A stretch of 64,000 bases of DNA from JBBDYH01 sp040901795 (GTDB lineage Bacteria; Planctomycetota; Planctomycetia; Pirellulales; JALHPA01). Position 1 is the first letter of the stretch. The number at the start of each line of letters is the position of its first letter. Shown one piece after another: positions 54,520-63,100 of the stretch. The position numbers were made by a program, and so were the translations under genes. The notes under the pieces are model-generated. The model had not been told where the DNA came from. It was given only the letters and a program-made list of their open reading frames with translations, and ran no database searches. The DNA lies in assembly GCA_040901795.1 (NCBI GenBank), contig JBBDYH010000160.1, positions 1-64,000 of the forward strand, in the 5' to 3' direction.

Positions 54520-56445
54520 ATGGCCCAGGGTGAAAAGATCATCGGCATCGATCTCGGCACTACCAACTCCGTCGTCGCCGTGATGGAGGGGAAAGATGCC
54601 AAGGTGATTCCCAACCAGGAGGGCAACCGGCTGACGCCCAGTGTCGTCGCGTTCACCGACAAGGGAGACGTTCTCGTCGGCGAGCTGGCCCGTCGGCAGG
54701 CCGTCACCAATCCGACGAAAACCGTCTACTCGATCAAGCGCTTCATGGGCCGGCGACACAACGAAGTGGCCTCGGAAGAGAAGATTGTGCCCTACCAGGT
54801 CGTCGGCGGACCGCAGGACTATGTGAAAGTCCGCGTGGGTGACAAGGAGTTTACACCCCCCGAGGTCTCGGCCCGCATCCTCCGCAAGCTCAAAGAGACC
54901 GCCGAAGCCTACCTGGGCCATAAGGTCAACAAGGCCGTGATCACCGTGCCCGCCTACTTCAACGATGCCCAGCGCCAGGCCACCAAAGATGCCGGCCAGA
55001 TCGCTGGACTGGAAGTCGCGCGGATCATTAATGAACCGACCGCGGCGGCGCTGGCCTACGGGCTGGACCGCAAAGAGCACGAAAAGATCGTCGTGTTCGA
55101 TCTGGGCGGCGGCACATTCGACGTTTCGTGCCTGGAAGTGGCCGAGGGTGTGTTCCGCGTGATTAGCACCAACGGCGACACGCACCTCGGCGGCGACGAT
55201 TTCGACCAGGTGTTGATCAACCACGTCGCCGATGAGTTCAAGAAAGAGAACGGCATTGATCTTCGCAAGGACACGATGGCGCTCCAGCGCCTGCAGGAAG
55301 CTTGCGAAAAAGCCAAAAAGGAGCTCAGCTCGGCCAGCTCGACCGACATCAACCTGCCGTTCATCACCGCCGATGCCAGCGGTCCCAAGCACCTGATGAT
55401 GAACATCACGCGTAGCAAGATCGAGCAGTTGGTCGATCACCTGATCGAGCGCTGCCGCGGGCCGGTCGAACAAGCGCTCAAGGACGCCAAGCTGCAGCCG
55501 AACCAGATTGACGAGGTGGTGCTCGTCGGCGGCTCGACGCGCATCCCCAAGGTGCAAGAGCTCGTCAAGAAGATGTTCAACAAGGAGCCGCACAAGGGCG
55601 TCAACCCCGACGAAGTCGTGGCCATCGGCGCCGCGATCCAAGGCGGCGTGCTGGCCGGCGACGTGCAGGACGTGTTGTTGCTCGATGTGACGCCGCTGTC
55701 GATGGGCATCGAGACCGAAGGCGGCATCTTCACCAAGCTCGTCGAGAAGAACACTACGATTCCGACCGAGCGAAAGCAGGTGTTTAGCACGGCCGCGGAC
55801 AATCAGTCCGCGGTCACCGTCAGCGTGTTTCAGGGCGAGCGCCCCATGGCCCGTGACAATCGCCTGCTCAGCCAGTTCAACCTTGACGGCATTCCGCCGG
55901 CCCCGCGGGGCATGCCTCAGGTCGAAGTCAAGTTCGACATCGACGCCAACGGCATCGTCAGCGTTTCGGCCAAGGATCTTGGCACGGGCAAGGAGCAAAC
56001 GGTGCGGATCGAGAACGCCAGCAGCTTGCCCAAAGACGAAGTCGAAAAGCTTCGCCGCGAAGCCGAAGAACACGCCGCCGAGGACAAGAAGCGGCGCGAG
56101 CTCGCTGAATTGCAGAATCAGGCGGATTCGATGTGCTTCAGCCTGGAGAAGTTGATGAAGGAGCACAAGGACAAGCTCTCCGGCGCCGACTCGGCGGCCC
56201 TCGAAGCGGCGATTACGAAGACGCGCGACGTCGCCAAGAGCAGCGATGCCGATGCGATCAAGTCAGCTCTGGCCGAACTGGAGCAGGCGTCCCACGCCGT
56301 CAGCAAGGCGATGTACGAAGCCAGCTCTCGCGCCGGCGCCGGTGCGGCAGCCGGCGCAGGCGCCGCGCCCGAAGTGGCCGGTGCAGCCGCCGGGGCCAAG
56401 AAAGACGATGACGCGATCGACGCGGAGTTTGAAGTCAAGGAGTAG
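54520..56445 (+). CDS. dnaK: Chaperone protein DnaK (Hsp70)
   Basis: A 641-residue Hsp70. N-terminal ATPase GIDLGTTNSVVAVMEG, phosphate loops VFDLGGGTFDVSCLE and VGGSTRIPKVQELV, the linker VLLLDVTPLSMGIETEGG, the substrate-binding part and a helical lid ending in an Ala/Gly-rich stretch and DDAIDAEFEVKE. All features of an active chaperone are present. AAAAGGAG precedes the ATG. No grpE or dnaJ is adjacent. clpB follows 240 bases downstream on the same strand, so the two may respond together. Confidence 0.98.
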   Translation: MAQGEKIIGIDLGTTNSVVAVMEGKDAKVIPNQEGNRLTPSVVAFTDKGDVLVGELARRQAVTNPTKTVYSIKRFMGRRHNEVASEEKIVPYQVVGGPQDYVKVRVGDKEFTPPEVSARILRKLKETAEAYLGHKVNKAVITVPAYFNDAQRQATKDAGQIAGLEVARIINEPTAAALAYGLDRKEHEKIVVFDLGGGTFDVSCLEVAEGVFRVISTNGDTHLGGDDFDQVLINHVADEFKKENGIDLRKDTMALQRLQEACEKAKKELSSASSTDINLPFITADASGPKHLMMNITRSKIEQLVDHLIERCRGPVEQALKDAKLQPNQIDEVVLVGGSTRIPKVQELVKKMFNKEPHKGVNPDEVVAIGAAIQGGVLAGDVQDVLLLDVTPLSMGIETEGGIFTKLVEKNTTIPTERKQVFSTAADNQSAVTVSVFQGERPMARDNRLLSQFNLDGIPPAPRGMPQVEVKFDIDANGIVSVSAKDLGTGKEQTVRIENASSLPKDEVEKLRREAEEHAAEDKKRRELAELQNQADSMCFSLEKLMKEHKDKLSGADSAALEAAITKTRDVAKSSDADAIKSALAELEQASHAVSKAMYEASSRAGAGAAAGAGAAPEVAGAAAGAKKDDDAIDAEFEVKE

Positions 56446-56684
56446 TTTGCGTCAGCCCCGGTCGCCACGGCGACTCGCTGCGGCGAGCCGGAAGGCCGGG
56501 GTTGGACGACGTACGCGGTTAGAAAACCGCGGAGACTCAAAGTCGCAGAGAAAACGGTTCTCGGCCGCGGATTGAACGCGATCGGACGCACACGTCAGAT
56601 TTGCGTCCATTCGCGATCGATTCGCGGCTCTTTTTGTACTGCTCCGCGCCTCTGCGTCTCCGCGGTTCAATAAGGAATGACCCG
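56446..56684. repeat. Hairpin spacer between dnaK and clpB
   Basis: Family E-like pieces (GTCGCCACGGCGAC, CCGGAAGGCCGGGG, 56460-56503), then AAAACCGCGGAGACTCAAAG (56524) mirrored by CTCTGCGTCTCCGCGGTT (56651-56668), an inverted pair about 125 bases apart. The spacer has no gene. Confidence 0.7.
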
Positions 56685-59348
56685 ATGGCCTTTCGACTCG
56701 ACAAATTCACCCTGAAAGCTCAAGAAGCCGTCCAGCGCGCGCAGGAACTCGCCGCAGACGCCGGCAACCCGCAAATCGATCCGCTGCACCTGCTCGCTGC
56801 CCTGCTGTCCGAAGAAGACGGCGTCGTCAAACCGATTCTCGACAAGATCGGCGTCAATCGTGCCCAACTCGAGAGCATCGTTCAAGGTGAGCTGAGCCAC
56901 TTTCCGAAGGGCTCAGGCGGCGGGCCCCCGCAGCCCAGCCAGGCCCTCCTCCAAGTGTTCGAGGCCGCCCAACGCGAAGCCGGCACGATGAAGGACGACT
57001 TCGTCTCCACCGAGCATCTGTTGCTCGCGCTTGCGAAGTCGGATTCGAAGGCCAGGCAAACGCTCAAGCTCAACGCCATCACTGAGCGCGAGCTGCTCGA
57101 AGCGATGCGCACGGTCCGGGGCAACCAACGCGTGACCGATCAGAACCCGGAAGCGAAGTTCCAGGCGCTTGAGAAGTACGGCATCGATCTCGTCCAGCGC
57201 GCTCAGCAGGGCAAGCTCGATCCGGTCATCGGCCGCGACCAGGAAATCCGCCGCGTGATCCAAGTTCTTTCACGCCGTACCAAGAACAACCCGGTGCTGA
57301 TCGGCGAACCGGGCGTAGGCAAGACCGCCATCGCCGAAGGCCTCGCGCTGCGGATCGTGCAAGGCGACGTCCCGCAGAGCCTCAAGAACAAGCGCGTAAT
57401 CGCCCTCGACCTGGGCGCGCTTATCGCCGGCACCAAGTACCGCGGCGAGTTCGAAGATCGCCTCAAGGCCATCATCCGCGAAGTCGAAAGTGCGGCGGGC
57501 AACGTGATCCTCTTCATCGACGAGCTGCACACCGTCATTGGCGCCGGGGCCGCCGAAGGCGCCGCCGACGCGGCGAACCTGCTTAAGCCGGCATTGGCCC
57601 GCGGTGAGCTGCGCTGCATTGGCGCTACTACGCTCGACGAGTACCGCAAGCACATCGAGAAAGACGCCGCATTGGAGCGCCGCTTCCAGCCAATTCACGT
57701 CGGCGAGCCGAATGTCGAAGACACCATCGCCATCCTCCGCGGTCTCAAGCCGCGCTACGAGGCGCATCACAAGGGCGTCAAAATCAAGGACTCGGCGCTC
57801 GTCGCGGCCGCGCAGCTCTCGCACCGCTACATCAGCGACCGCTTTTTACCGGACAAGGCGATCGATCTGGTCGATGAGGCAATGAGCCGCCTGGCGATGG
57901 AGCTCGAAAGCGTCCCTAGCGAGATCGACGAAGTGCAACGCCGCATCACGCAGCTTGAGTTGGCAGACCGCCAGCTCGCCGAGGAGACCGAGGAGCACGC
58001 GCGCCAGCGGCGTCAGGAAATCCAGGACGAGCTGCACGAGCTGCGTCAGAAACTGGCCAGCCTTCGCGAGCAGTGGGAAGGCGAAAAGATGGGTCTCGGC
58101 GGCGTGGAGAATATCCGCAAGCGTATCGAAGAGGTCGAGCTGGAATATCAACAGTTCGACCCAAAAATCCGCGATGCTTACTTCACCGCACAAGCGGTCG
58201 AGCCGCTGTATCAGCGCAAATTTGAGTTGGAGAAAGAGCTCCGCGGCCTGCGCGAACGCCTCGACCAGGCCGAGAAAGTGGCCGGTGGTGATGGTTCGAC
58301 CAAGCGCCCGCGGCTGCTTCGCCGCGAAGTCGGCCCCGATGAAATCGCTCAAGTCGTCAGCGCCTGGACCGGCATCCCGGTGACGCGGATGCTGGAAACA
58401 GAGCGCGCCAAGCTCCTGGTGCTCGAAGAGCGGCTGCATCAGCGCGTCGTCGGCCAGGACGAAGCCGTCGAAGCGGTCGCCAACGCCGTCCGCCGCAGCC
58501 GCAGCGGTCTGCAAGATCCCCATCGGCCGATCGGCTCGTTCACTTTCCTTGGCCCGACCGGCGTCGGGAAAACGGAGCTTTGCAAGGCGCTCGCCCAGGT
58601 GCTCTTCGATGACGACAATGCCATGGTCCGCCTCGACATGAGCGAGTTCATGGAGCGGCACACGGTCAGCCGCCTGATCGGCGCGCCGCCGGGTTACGTC
58701 GGCTACGACGAGGGTGGCCGCCTCACCGAAGCCGTCCGCCGCCGTCCGTACTCCGTCGTGCTCCTCGATGAGATCGAAAAGGCCCATCGCGATGTATTTA
58801 ACGTGCTTCTGCAAGTGCTCGACGACGGCCGGCTGTCCGATAATCAAGGGCACACCGTTGACTTCACGAACACGATCATCGTGATGACTTCAAATATCGG
58901 TAGTCAAATGATTCAGGAGATTGCCCGCGAAGGAGGCAGCGAAGAGGAGATGCGTACGGCGGTGAAAGAATCGCTCGAAAGCCGCTTTCTCCCCGAGTTC
59001 CTGAATCGCATCGATGAGGTAATCATATTCCATCCGCTCGATCGCACGCAGATCCGCAAGATCGTCGATCTACAGATCGAGCGCGTGCAGCGTCAACTGG
59101 AGCAAGTCAACCTGCAGCTTGAAGTCACCGACGAAGCTCGGGACGCAATCGCCGCGCGCGGCTATGATCCGACCTACGGCGCGCGGCCCCTGAAACGCGT
59201 GATTCAACAGCAGATTCAAAACCCGCTGGCCGCAGAGATCCTCAAAGGCGAGTTCCCCGAAGGGAGCGTCGTCCGCGTCGATTTCCGCGATGGCGCGTTT
59301 ACCTTTGAGCTGGGCGCAGAAAGCCTTGAGCCCGCGCGTACCCATTAA
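56685..59348 (+). CDS. clpB: ATP-dependent disaggregase ClpB
   Basis: An 887-residue AAA+ protein that with DnaK resolves protein aggregates. N-terminal Clp repeat domain (1-150), NBD1 with Walker A GEPGVGKTA (about 206) and IDELHTVIGAG, a middle coiled coil (about 410-535) typical of ClpB, and NBD2 with GPTGVGKTE (about 615) and LLDEIEKAH. The start MAFRLDKFTLKAQEAVQRAQ is the family N-terminus; the frame opens 28 codons earlier. The stop lies inside a palindrome shared with the next gene start. Confidence 0.97.
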   Translation: MAFRLDKFTLKAQEAVQRAQELAADAGNPQIDPLHLLAALLSEEDGVVKPILDKIGVNRAQLESIVQGELSHFPKGSGGGPPQPSQALLQVFEAAQREAGTMKDDFVSTEHLLLALAKSDSKARQTLKLNAITERELLEAMRTVRGNQRVTDQNPEAKFQALEKYGIDLVQRAQQGKLDPVIGRDQEIRRVIQVLSRRTKNNPVLIGEPGVGKTAIAEGLALRIVQGDVPQSLKNKRVIALDLGALIAGTKYRGEFEDRLKAIIREVESAAGNVILFIDELHTVIGAGAAEGAADAANLLKPALARGELRCIGATTLDEYRKHIEKDAALERRFQPIHVGEPNVEDTIAILRGLKPRYEAHHKGVKIKDSALVAAAQLSHRYISDRFLPDKAIDLVDEAMSRLAMELESVPSEIDEVQRRITQLELADRQLAEETEEHARQRRQEIQDELHELRQKLASLREQWEGEKMGLGGVENIRKRIEEVELEYQQFDPKIRDAYFTAQAVEPLYQRKFELEKELRGLRERLDQAEKVAGGDGSTKRPRLLRREVGPDEIAQVVSAWTGIPVTRMLETERAKLLVLEERLHQRVVGQDEAVEAVANAVRRSRSGLQDPHRPIGSFTFLGPTGVGKTELCKALAQVLFDDDNAMVRLDMSEFMERHTVSRLIGAPPGYVGYDEGGRLTEAVRRRPYSVVLLDEIEKAHRDVFNVLLQVLDDGRLSDNQGHTVDFTNTIIVMTSNIGSQMIQEIAREGGSEEEMRTAVKESLESRFLPEFLNRIDEVIIFHPLDRTQIRKIVDLQIERVQRQLEQVNLQLEVTDEARDAIAARGYDPTYGARPLKRVIQQQIQNPLAAEILKGEFPEGSVVRVDFRDGAFTFELGAESLEPARTH

Positions 59349-59364
59349 AGTATACTTCAATGGG
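59341..59364. promoter_or_regulatory. Palindrome over the HEPN start codon
   Basis: CCCATTAAAGTATACTTCAA+TGGG is a 24-base palindrome with 11 of 12 pairs matching (only A59347/C59358 do not pair). It covers the clpB stop (TAA 59346-59348) and the HEPN ATG (59360-59362). A dimeric repressor bound here would block the HEPN gene; a role as operator is inference. Confidence 0.5.
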
Positions 59365-59803
59365 TCGTGAGGCCTTTTACGGGATTACAGACCAGACGAA
59401 AGCCGCCCGACACCGGCTTGACGATGCTCGCGCTTTATTTCAATTAAGCCGATGGCGTGGATGCATGTATCTTGCCGGATACTCCATCGAGTGCGTGCTA
59501 AAAGCCAAACTAATGCGTAAGTTCAGTTGCCGCCATTTATCGGCATTGGAAGTAGAATTGCAGCGGAAAGGCCTGTTGTCCTCCCACCAGACAGTCTTTA
59601 GCCACCAATTGGAACGGCTGCTCCGTTTGACCGGTCGGATGAATGCATTGCGGCAGGAGGCCGATCTTTGGAGATCTTTCAATATTGCGAACCGATGGGT
59701 GCCGGCTTGGCGATACAATACCAATTTGTCGTCTGAGGAAGACGCCTTCGACTATCTGGAGGCGGTAACGTCGGTAAACCAATGGATCGAGAATAACGTG
59801 TAG
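59360..59803 (+). CDS. HEPN domain protein
   Basis: A 147-residue all-helical protein. Residues 10-60 fit a HEPN domain: ARHRLDDARALFQLSRWRGC, then MYLAGYSIECVLKAKLM, the packed helices of the family. Many HEPN proteins are metal-independent ribonucleases with an Rx4-6H motif; RKFSCRH and RKGLLSSH would fit by spacing, but neither is clearly at the usual place. HEPN genes normally pair with an MNT nucleotidyltransferase. Here the partner is a BolA-like protein whose GTG start shares a base with this stop. Codon use and the palindrome suggest a separate unit from clpB. Confidence 0.75.
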   Translation: MGREAFYGITDQTKAARHRLDDARALFQLSRWRGCMYLAGYSIECVLKAKLMRKFSCRHLSALEVELQRKGLLSSHQTVFSHQLERLLRLTGRMNALRQEADLWRSFNIANRWVPAWRYNTNLSSEEDAFDYLEAVTSVNQWIENNV

Positions 59804-60084
59804 TGACCAATATGTCAGATGAACTGAAACGCCGAATCGAGCAAGCCCTACGGTCATCGTTTACCGAGTCAGAGGACTTCGTCTATGCCAGAAGCGGCGA
59901 CGATCCTGACAACATTCATGTCGTCGTCATAAGTCCGAAGTTTGCCGGTCTGCGGCTTAAGGAAAAGCAGGCCCTAGTCTGGGACCAGCTCACGGCGAGC
60001 CTGAGACCCGACGACTGGCAGCACATCACCCTTGCGCTGACCGTAACGCCCGAAGAACTATCCGACGTGCTTCATGCGATGTAG
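59803..60084 (+). CDS. BolA-like small protein, partner of HEPN
   Basis: A 93-residue protein, starting at GTG 59803 (overlapping the HEPN TAG by one base) or ATG 59812. The central part, HVVVISPKFAGLRLKEKQAL, VWDQLTASLRP and ITLALTVTPEELSDVL, follows the BolA pattern (strand, SPxFxGLxLxxRxxLV, and a final TPEEW-like strand). BolA proteins sense redox state with glutaredoxins or bind DNA; the conserved His of iron-binding BolAs is not obvious. Coupling to HEPN suggests a two-gene module in which this could be the neutralising part (inference). Confidence 0.55.
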   Translation: MTNMSDELKRRIEQALRSSFTESEDFVYARSGDDPDNIHVVVISPKFAGLRLKEKQALVWDQLTASLRPDDWQHITLALTVTPEELSDVLHAM

Positions 60085-60093
60085 GTTTAAGAA

Positions 60094-60192
60094 CTCCTAA
60101 CAAACGGGGACTGGCTCCGAGCAATATGCGGGTAAACCGCTCATTTTTCGGCCGGCCGCGAGGTGCCCGTCTCCTTTTGTTAGGGTCTTTAA
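60094..60192. terminator. Hairpin between converging genes
   Basis: CTCCTAACAAACGGGGACTG and GCCCGTCTCCTTTTGTTAGG are inverted arms around GGCTCCGAGC...GCGAGGTGCC. It lies between converging stops, with T-rich runs on both sides (TTTTT at 60144), so it may terminate both ways; the form also looks like a dispersed hairpin repeat. Confidence 0.6.
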
Positions 60193-60198
60193 GACAGA

Positions 60199-60390
60199 TT
60201 ACTTCCGCTCATCCAGCGCCAGATCGGTGATGATGAACTCGGCGCCGGGCGTCATCCGGCGGATTTTCTCGGCCATCATCAGCTTTTCGGAGGTCGTCGC
60301 CTTTTTCAGCTTCCGCTTGAACTGCTCCAGCTTCTGGCGACGATGGCGGCGGCGTTTGATCTCCTGTTTGCGGTCGCTGATTCCACTCAC
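60199..60390 (-). CDS. Small basic protein, conserved in planctomycetes
   Basis: A 63-residue, very basic protein: KQEIKRRRHRRQKLEQFKRK, then LKKATTSEKLMMAEKIRRMT and PGAEFIITDLAL. The pattern of an Arg/Lys helix followed by KIRRMTPGAE looks like a short family I remember from planctomycete genomes (possibly DUF6800), but I cannot confirm it. Nucleic acid or ribosome binding is plausible from charge alone. The ATG has no strong ribosome site. Confidence 0.6.
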   Translation of the reverse strand: MSGISDRKQEIKRRRHRRQKLEQFKRKLKKATTSEKLMMAEKIRRMTPGAEFIITDLALDERK

Positions 60391-60581
60391 GGCGTACGGT
60401 CTCCTCGGAATCGGTTGGTAGGATCGAGCGCGGTCGGCGTGGGTGAATCACGGCCGGCAAGCGACGGTCATCTAGGGTGAAGCGCCCATCGTAGCGGTCG
60501 GCCGATGTCACGTCAACTTTCGTTCACGATTGCGCGTGGTGTTTAAAGCCATGGCCTTCGCGAGCTTATGGCGGCCAGGCG

Positions 60582-61775
60582 CTAGGTGTGATAATCGGCA
60601 TTCAGGCGCACGTATTCGGCGGTTAGATCGGCCGTATAGAACGTAATTCGCTCGGCGCCTTCGCCCAAATTGAGCTGGATATGCGTGTCGCGCTGATCCC
60701 TGATCGATGCCGAGACTTTGTCGGCATCGAACTCCACCGGCGCCCCGCCGCGGTACAGCAGGAAACCGTTGAGCGTGAGCGATACTTTGGCCGGATCAAA
60801 CGGCACGCCTGCATAGCCCGCGGCCGAAACGATCCGTCCCCAATTCGGATCGGCGCCGTGAATGGCGCACTTCACCAAGGGACTGTCAGCCACACTTTTC
60901 GCGATCTGACGAGCCGCGGTCCTCGTTGCGCACCCGGCGACCTCGATTGTGATTAAGTGCGTTGCGCCCTCGCCGTCAGCGGGAATCGCCCGCGACAGCT
61001 CCGTGCAGACGGAAGAGAGCGTCTCATGAAACTTCTCGAGTTCAGCACCGTCGAGCGCTGGCCCACCGGCCGCTCCATTGGCCAACAGCAACACCGTGTC
61101 ATTGGTGCTCATATGCCCGTCAACGCTAATGCAGTTGAATGTCTCGTCGACCACCGCAGAAAGAGTTTGCTGAGCCGCCGCCGGAGTCAGTGCCGCATCG
61201 GTCAGCACCAGGCCGAGCATGGTCCCCATATTGGGTGCGATCATGGCGGCGCCTTTGCACATGCCGGCGACGGTTATTGCCCGACCGTCCAACGACAGCG
61301 TGCGTCCGGCGACCTTATGCACGGTGTCGGTGGTCATCATCCCGCGTGCGGCGCTAACAAATGATTCCTCGCTGCCGCCAAGCTGCTCGCCGCATTGCGC
61401 CAATCCGGTTGCGACTTTTTCCAGCGGCAGGTACTCGCCAATCATGCCGGTGGAAAGGACAAGCCCGGCCTGGGGCGGCGCCCCGCATAGAGCGGCGGCA
61501 ATCTCGGCCATCCGGGCCGCATCGCGCAAGCCACGCTCGCCGGTGCAGGCGTTGGCGTTGCCCGAGTTGATTGCCACCGCGCGGAATCCGGTCCCGGGCG
61601 TCCGCGAACGATCGAGCGCCACCGGCGCAGCGAACACCAGGTTCTTGGTGTAAACACCGGCGGCCACGGCCGGTACATCCGTAACTACCAGGGCGCAGTC
61701 CTGCCGCGTCGCATTTCGCTTGACGCCGCAGTGAACGCCCGCCATGCGGAAGGCTTGAGGGACGAGAAGGGACAT
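60582..61775 (-). CDS. argJ: Glutamate N-acetyltransferase / amino-acid acetyltransferase
   Basis: Moves the acetyl group from N-acetylornithine to glutamate in the cyclic arginine pathway. 397 residues. The self-cleavage site is in KGAAMIAPNMGTMLGLVLTD, where the Thr before MLG becomes the nucleophile of the beta chain (a Gly replaces the usual Ala before it). NSGNANACTGERG and the C-terminal ADPNWGRIVSAAGYAGV are family marks. The ATG at 61775 is preferred; the frame to 61865 crosses a CCTTGAA/GGAATGG-rich tract. It follows argC. Confidence 0.94.
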   Translation of the reverse strand: MSLLVPQAFRMAGVHCGVKRNATRQDCALVVTDVPAVAAGVYTKNLVFAAPVALDRSRTPGTGFRAVAINSGNANACTGERGLRDAARMAEIAAALCGAPPQAGLVLSTGMIGEYLPLEKVATGLAQCGEQLGGSEESFVSAARGMMTTDTVHKVAGRTLSLDGRAITVAGMCKGAAMIAPNMGTMLGLVLTDAALTPAAAQQTLSAVVDETFNCISVDGHMSTNDTVLLLANGAAGGPALDGAELEKFHETLSSVCTELSRAIPADGEGATHLITIEVAGCATRTAARQIAKSVADSPLVKCAIHGADPNWGRIVSAAGYAGVPFDPAKVSLTLNGFLLYRGGAPVEFDADKVSASIRDQRDTHIQLNLGEGAERITFYTADLTAEYVRLNADYHT

Positions 61776-61785
61776 TTGAAGTGCG

Positions 61786-61862
61786 GAATGCGGATTGCGG
61801 AATGGGGAATCGGGAATGGGGAGCACCTGGAACCTTGAACCTTGAACTTTGAACCTGAAACT
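61786..61862. repeat. Low-complexity tract between argC and argJ
   Basis: GCGGAATGCGGATTGCGGAA, GGGGAATCGGGAATGGGGA, then CCTTGAACCTTGAACTTTGA. Two short repeat types stand side by side and end at the argC stop. GGAATGGGG units also appear mirrored near 52885-52925. Confidence 0.7.
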
Positions 61863-62872
61863 CACAGCAATCCCGCCGTCTCTTCAAACCCAAACATCAG
61901 GTTGAAATTCTGAGCCGCCGCGCCGGAGGCGCCCTTGATCAGGTTATCGAGCGAGCTGAACAACAGGATGCGGCCGCGAACGAAGCGGGCGGTGATGTGG
62001 CAAAAGTTTGTCCCGCTCGTGTCCTTGGAACTCGGCAGTTGATCCACCACGTGGACGAATGGCTCCTCGCGGTAGAACGCGCGCAGCGTATCCATGACCG
62101 CGGCTTCAGTCGCGTCCGCGGCCGGCCGCGCGTAGACCGTGCTGAGAATCCCCCGGTCCATCGGCACCAGGTGTGGCGTGAAAATGACCCTCGGCGTGCG
62201 GCCCGTCGCGCGGCCGACGATCTGTTCGATCTCCGGCGTGTGCCGGTGCTTGCCCACGCCATACGCCGAGATGCTCTCATTGCACTCGGGAAACAGCGTA
62301 TTGAGCTTCGGCGTCCTGCCTGCGCCCGAGACGCCGCTCTTGGCGTCGATGATAATGTCGTCCAGCTCGATCAAGCCGGCCTTTACCAAAGGCGCAATCG
62401 CCAGGATCGCCGAGGTCGTGTAGCAGCCTGGGTTGGCCACCAGATCCGCCTGCGGAATCTGTGCGCGAAACAGCTCCGGCAGTCCATACACGGTATGGCC
62501 GAGCCGGCTCGGATCGGGATGCTCGTGCTCGTACCATTCAGCATACGTAGCGGCATCGTCCAAGCGGTAATCGGCGCTGAAATCGACGATCCGCGTTCCG
62601 GCCGCCAGCAACTCCGGCACGATGCCGGCCGTCACGCCGTGCGGCAGACAACTAAAAACGCACTCGGCCCGCTTCGCGATCTCCGTCGGCGCGAGCTCCT
62701 CCAGCCGCAAATCGAGCCGCCCGGCTAGCGCCGGGTGTACCGCTGAAATATGTTTGCTCCCCTCCTGCCGGCTGGTCAGCGCAGTGATCCGCGCCTGCGG
62801 ATGCCGCAGCAGGATCTTAATCAGCTCTAGGGCTGTATAGCCCGTTCCTCCCAGGATAGCGACGCGTACCAT
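61862..62872 (-). CDS. argC: N-acetyl-gamma-glutamyl-phosphate reductase
   Basis: Reduces N-acetylglutamyl phosphate to the semialdehyde with NADPH. GGTGYTALELIKILLRHP (nucleotide site), the catalytic Cys in LVANPGCYTTSAILAIAPL, SGVSGAGRTPKLNTLF, and the active-site His in YGVGKHRHTPEIEQ are present. 336 residues. It is transcribed before argJ with 86 bases between, so both steps of arginine synthesis are together. Confidence 0.96.
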   Translation of the reverse strand: MVRVAILGGTGYTALELIKILLRHPQARITALTSRQEGSKHISAVHPALAGRLDLRLEELAPTEIAKRAECVFSCLPHGVTAGIVPELLAAGTRIVDFSADYRLDDAATYAEWYEHEHPDPSRLGHTVYGLPELFRAQIPQADLVANPGCYTTSAILAIAPLVKAGLIELDDIIIDAKSGVSGAGRTPKLNTLFPECNESISAYGVGKHRHTPEIEQIVGRATGRTPRVIFTPHLVPMDRGILSTVYARPAADATEAAVMDTLRAFYREEPFVHVVDQLPSSKDTSGTNFCHITARFVRGRILLFSSLDNLIKGASGAAAQNFNLMFGFEETAGLL

Positions 62873-63100
62873 GATGAACCAACGCAGCAGTGCAGGTGAA
62901 AAGTAATCTAAATATACTGCCGCCGCAGCAATTCGACTATCCGACGAAGGCTCTCTAAAGAGAGGTTTTCGCGCTAATTAGGTTCGTTTGTGGCGTCGTC
63001 GTCGTTGGAAGCATTTGATCCACCGAAGCACTCCGCGCTTTGTGCCGCGGTGGTACAATGAGGGCCAGCCTGCGAGATCTTGTGGTAGAGGAATTGAAGA

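Noticed and set aside
54451..56166. 571-codon minus-strand frame opposite dnaK
   Set aside because: A known kind of antisense shadow of dnaK, with no independent domain.
60094..60192. tRNA or small structured RNA at the converging hairpin
   Set aside because: No GTTC-type T loop or acceptor pairing; the shape fits a terminator or dispersed hairpin better.
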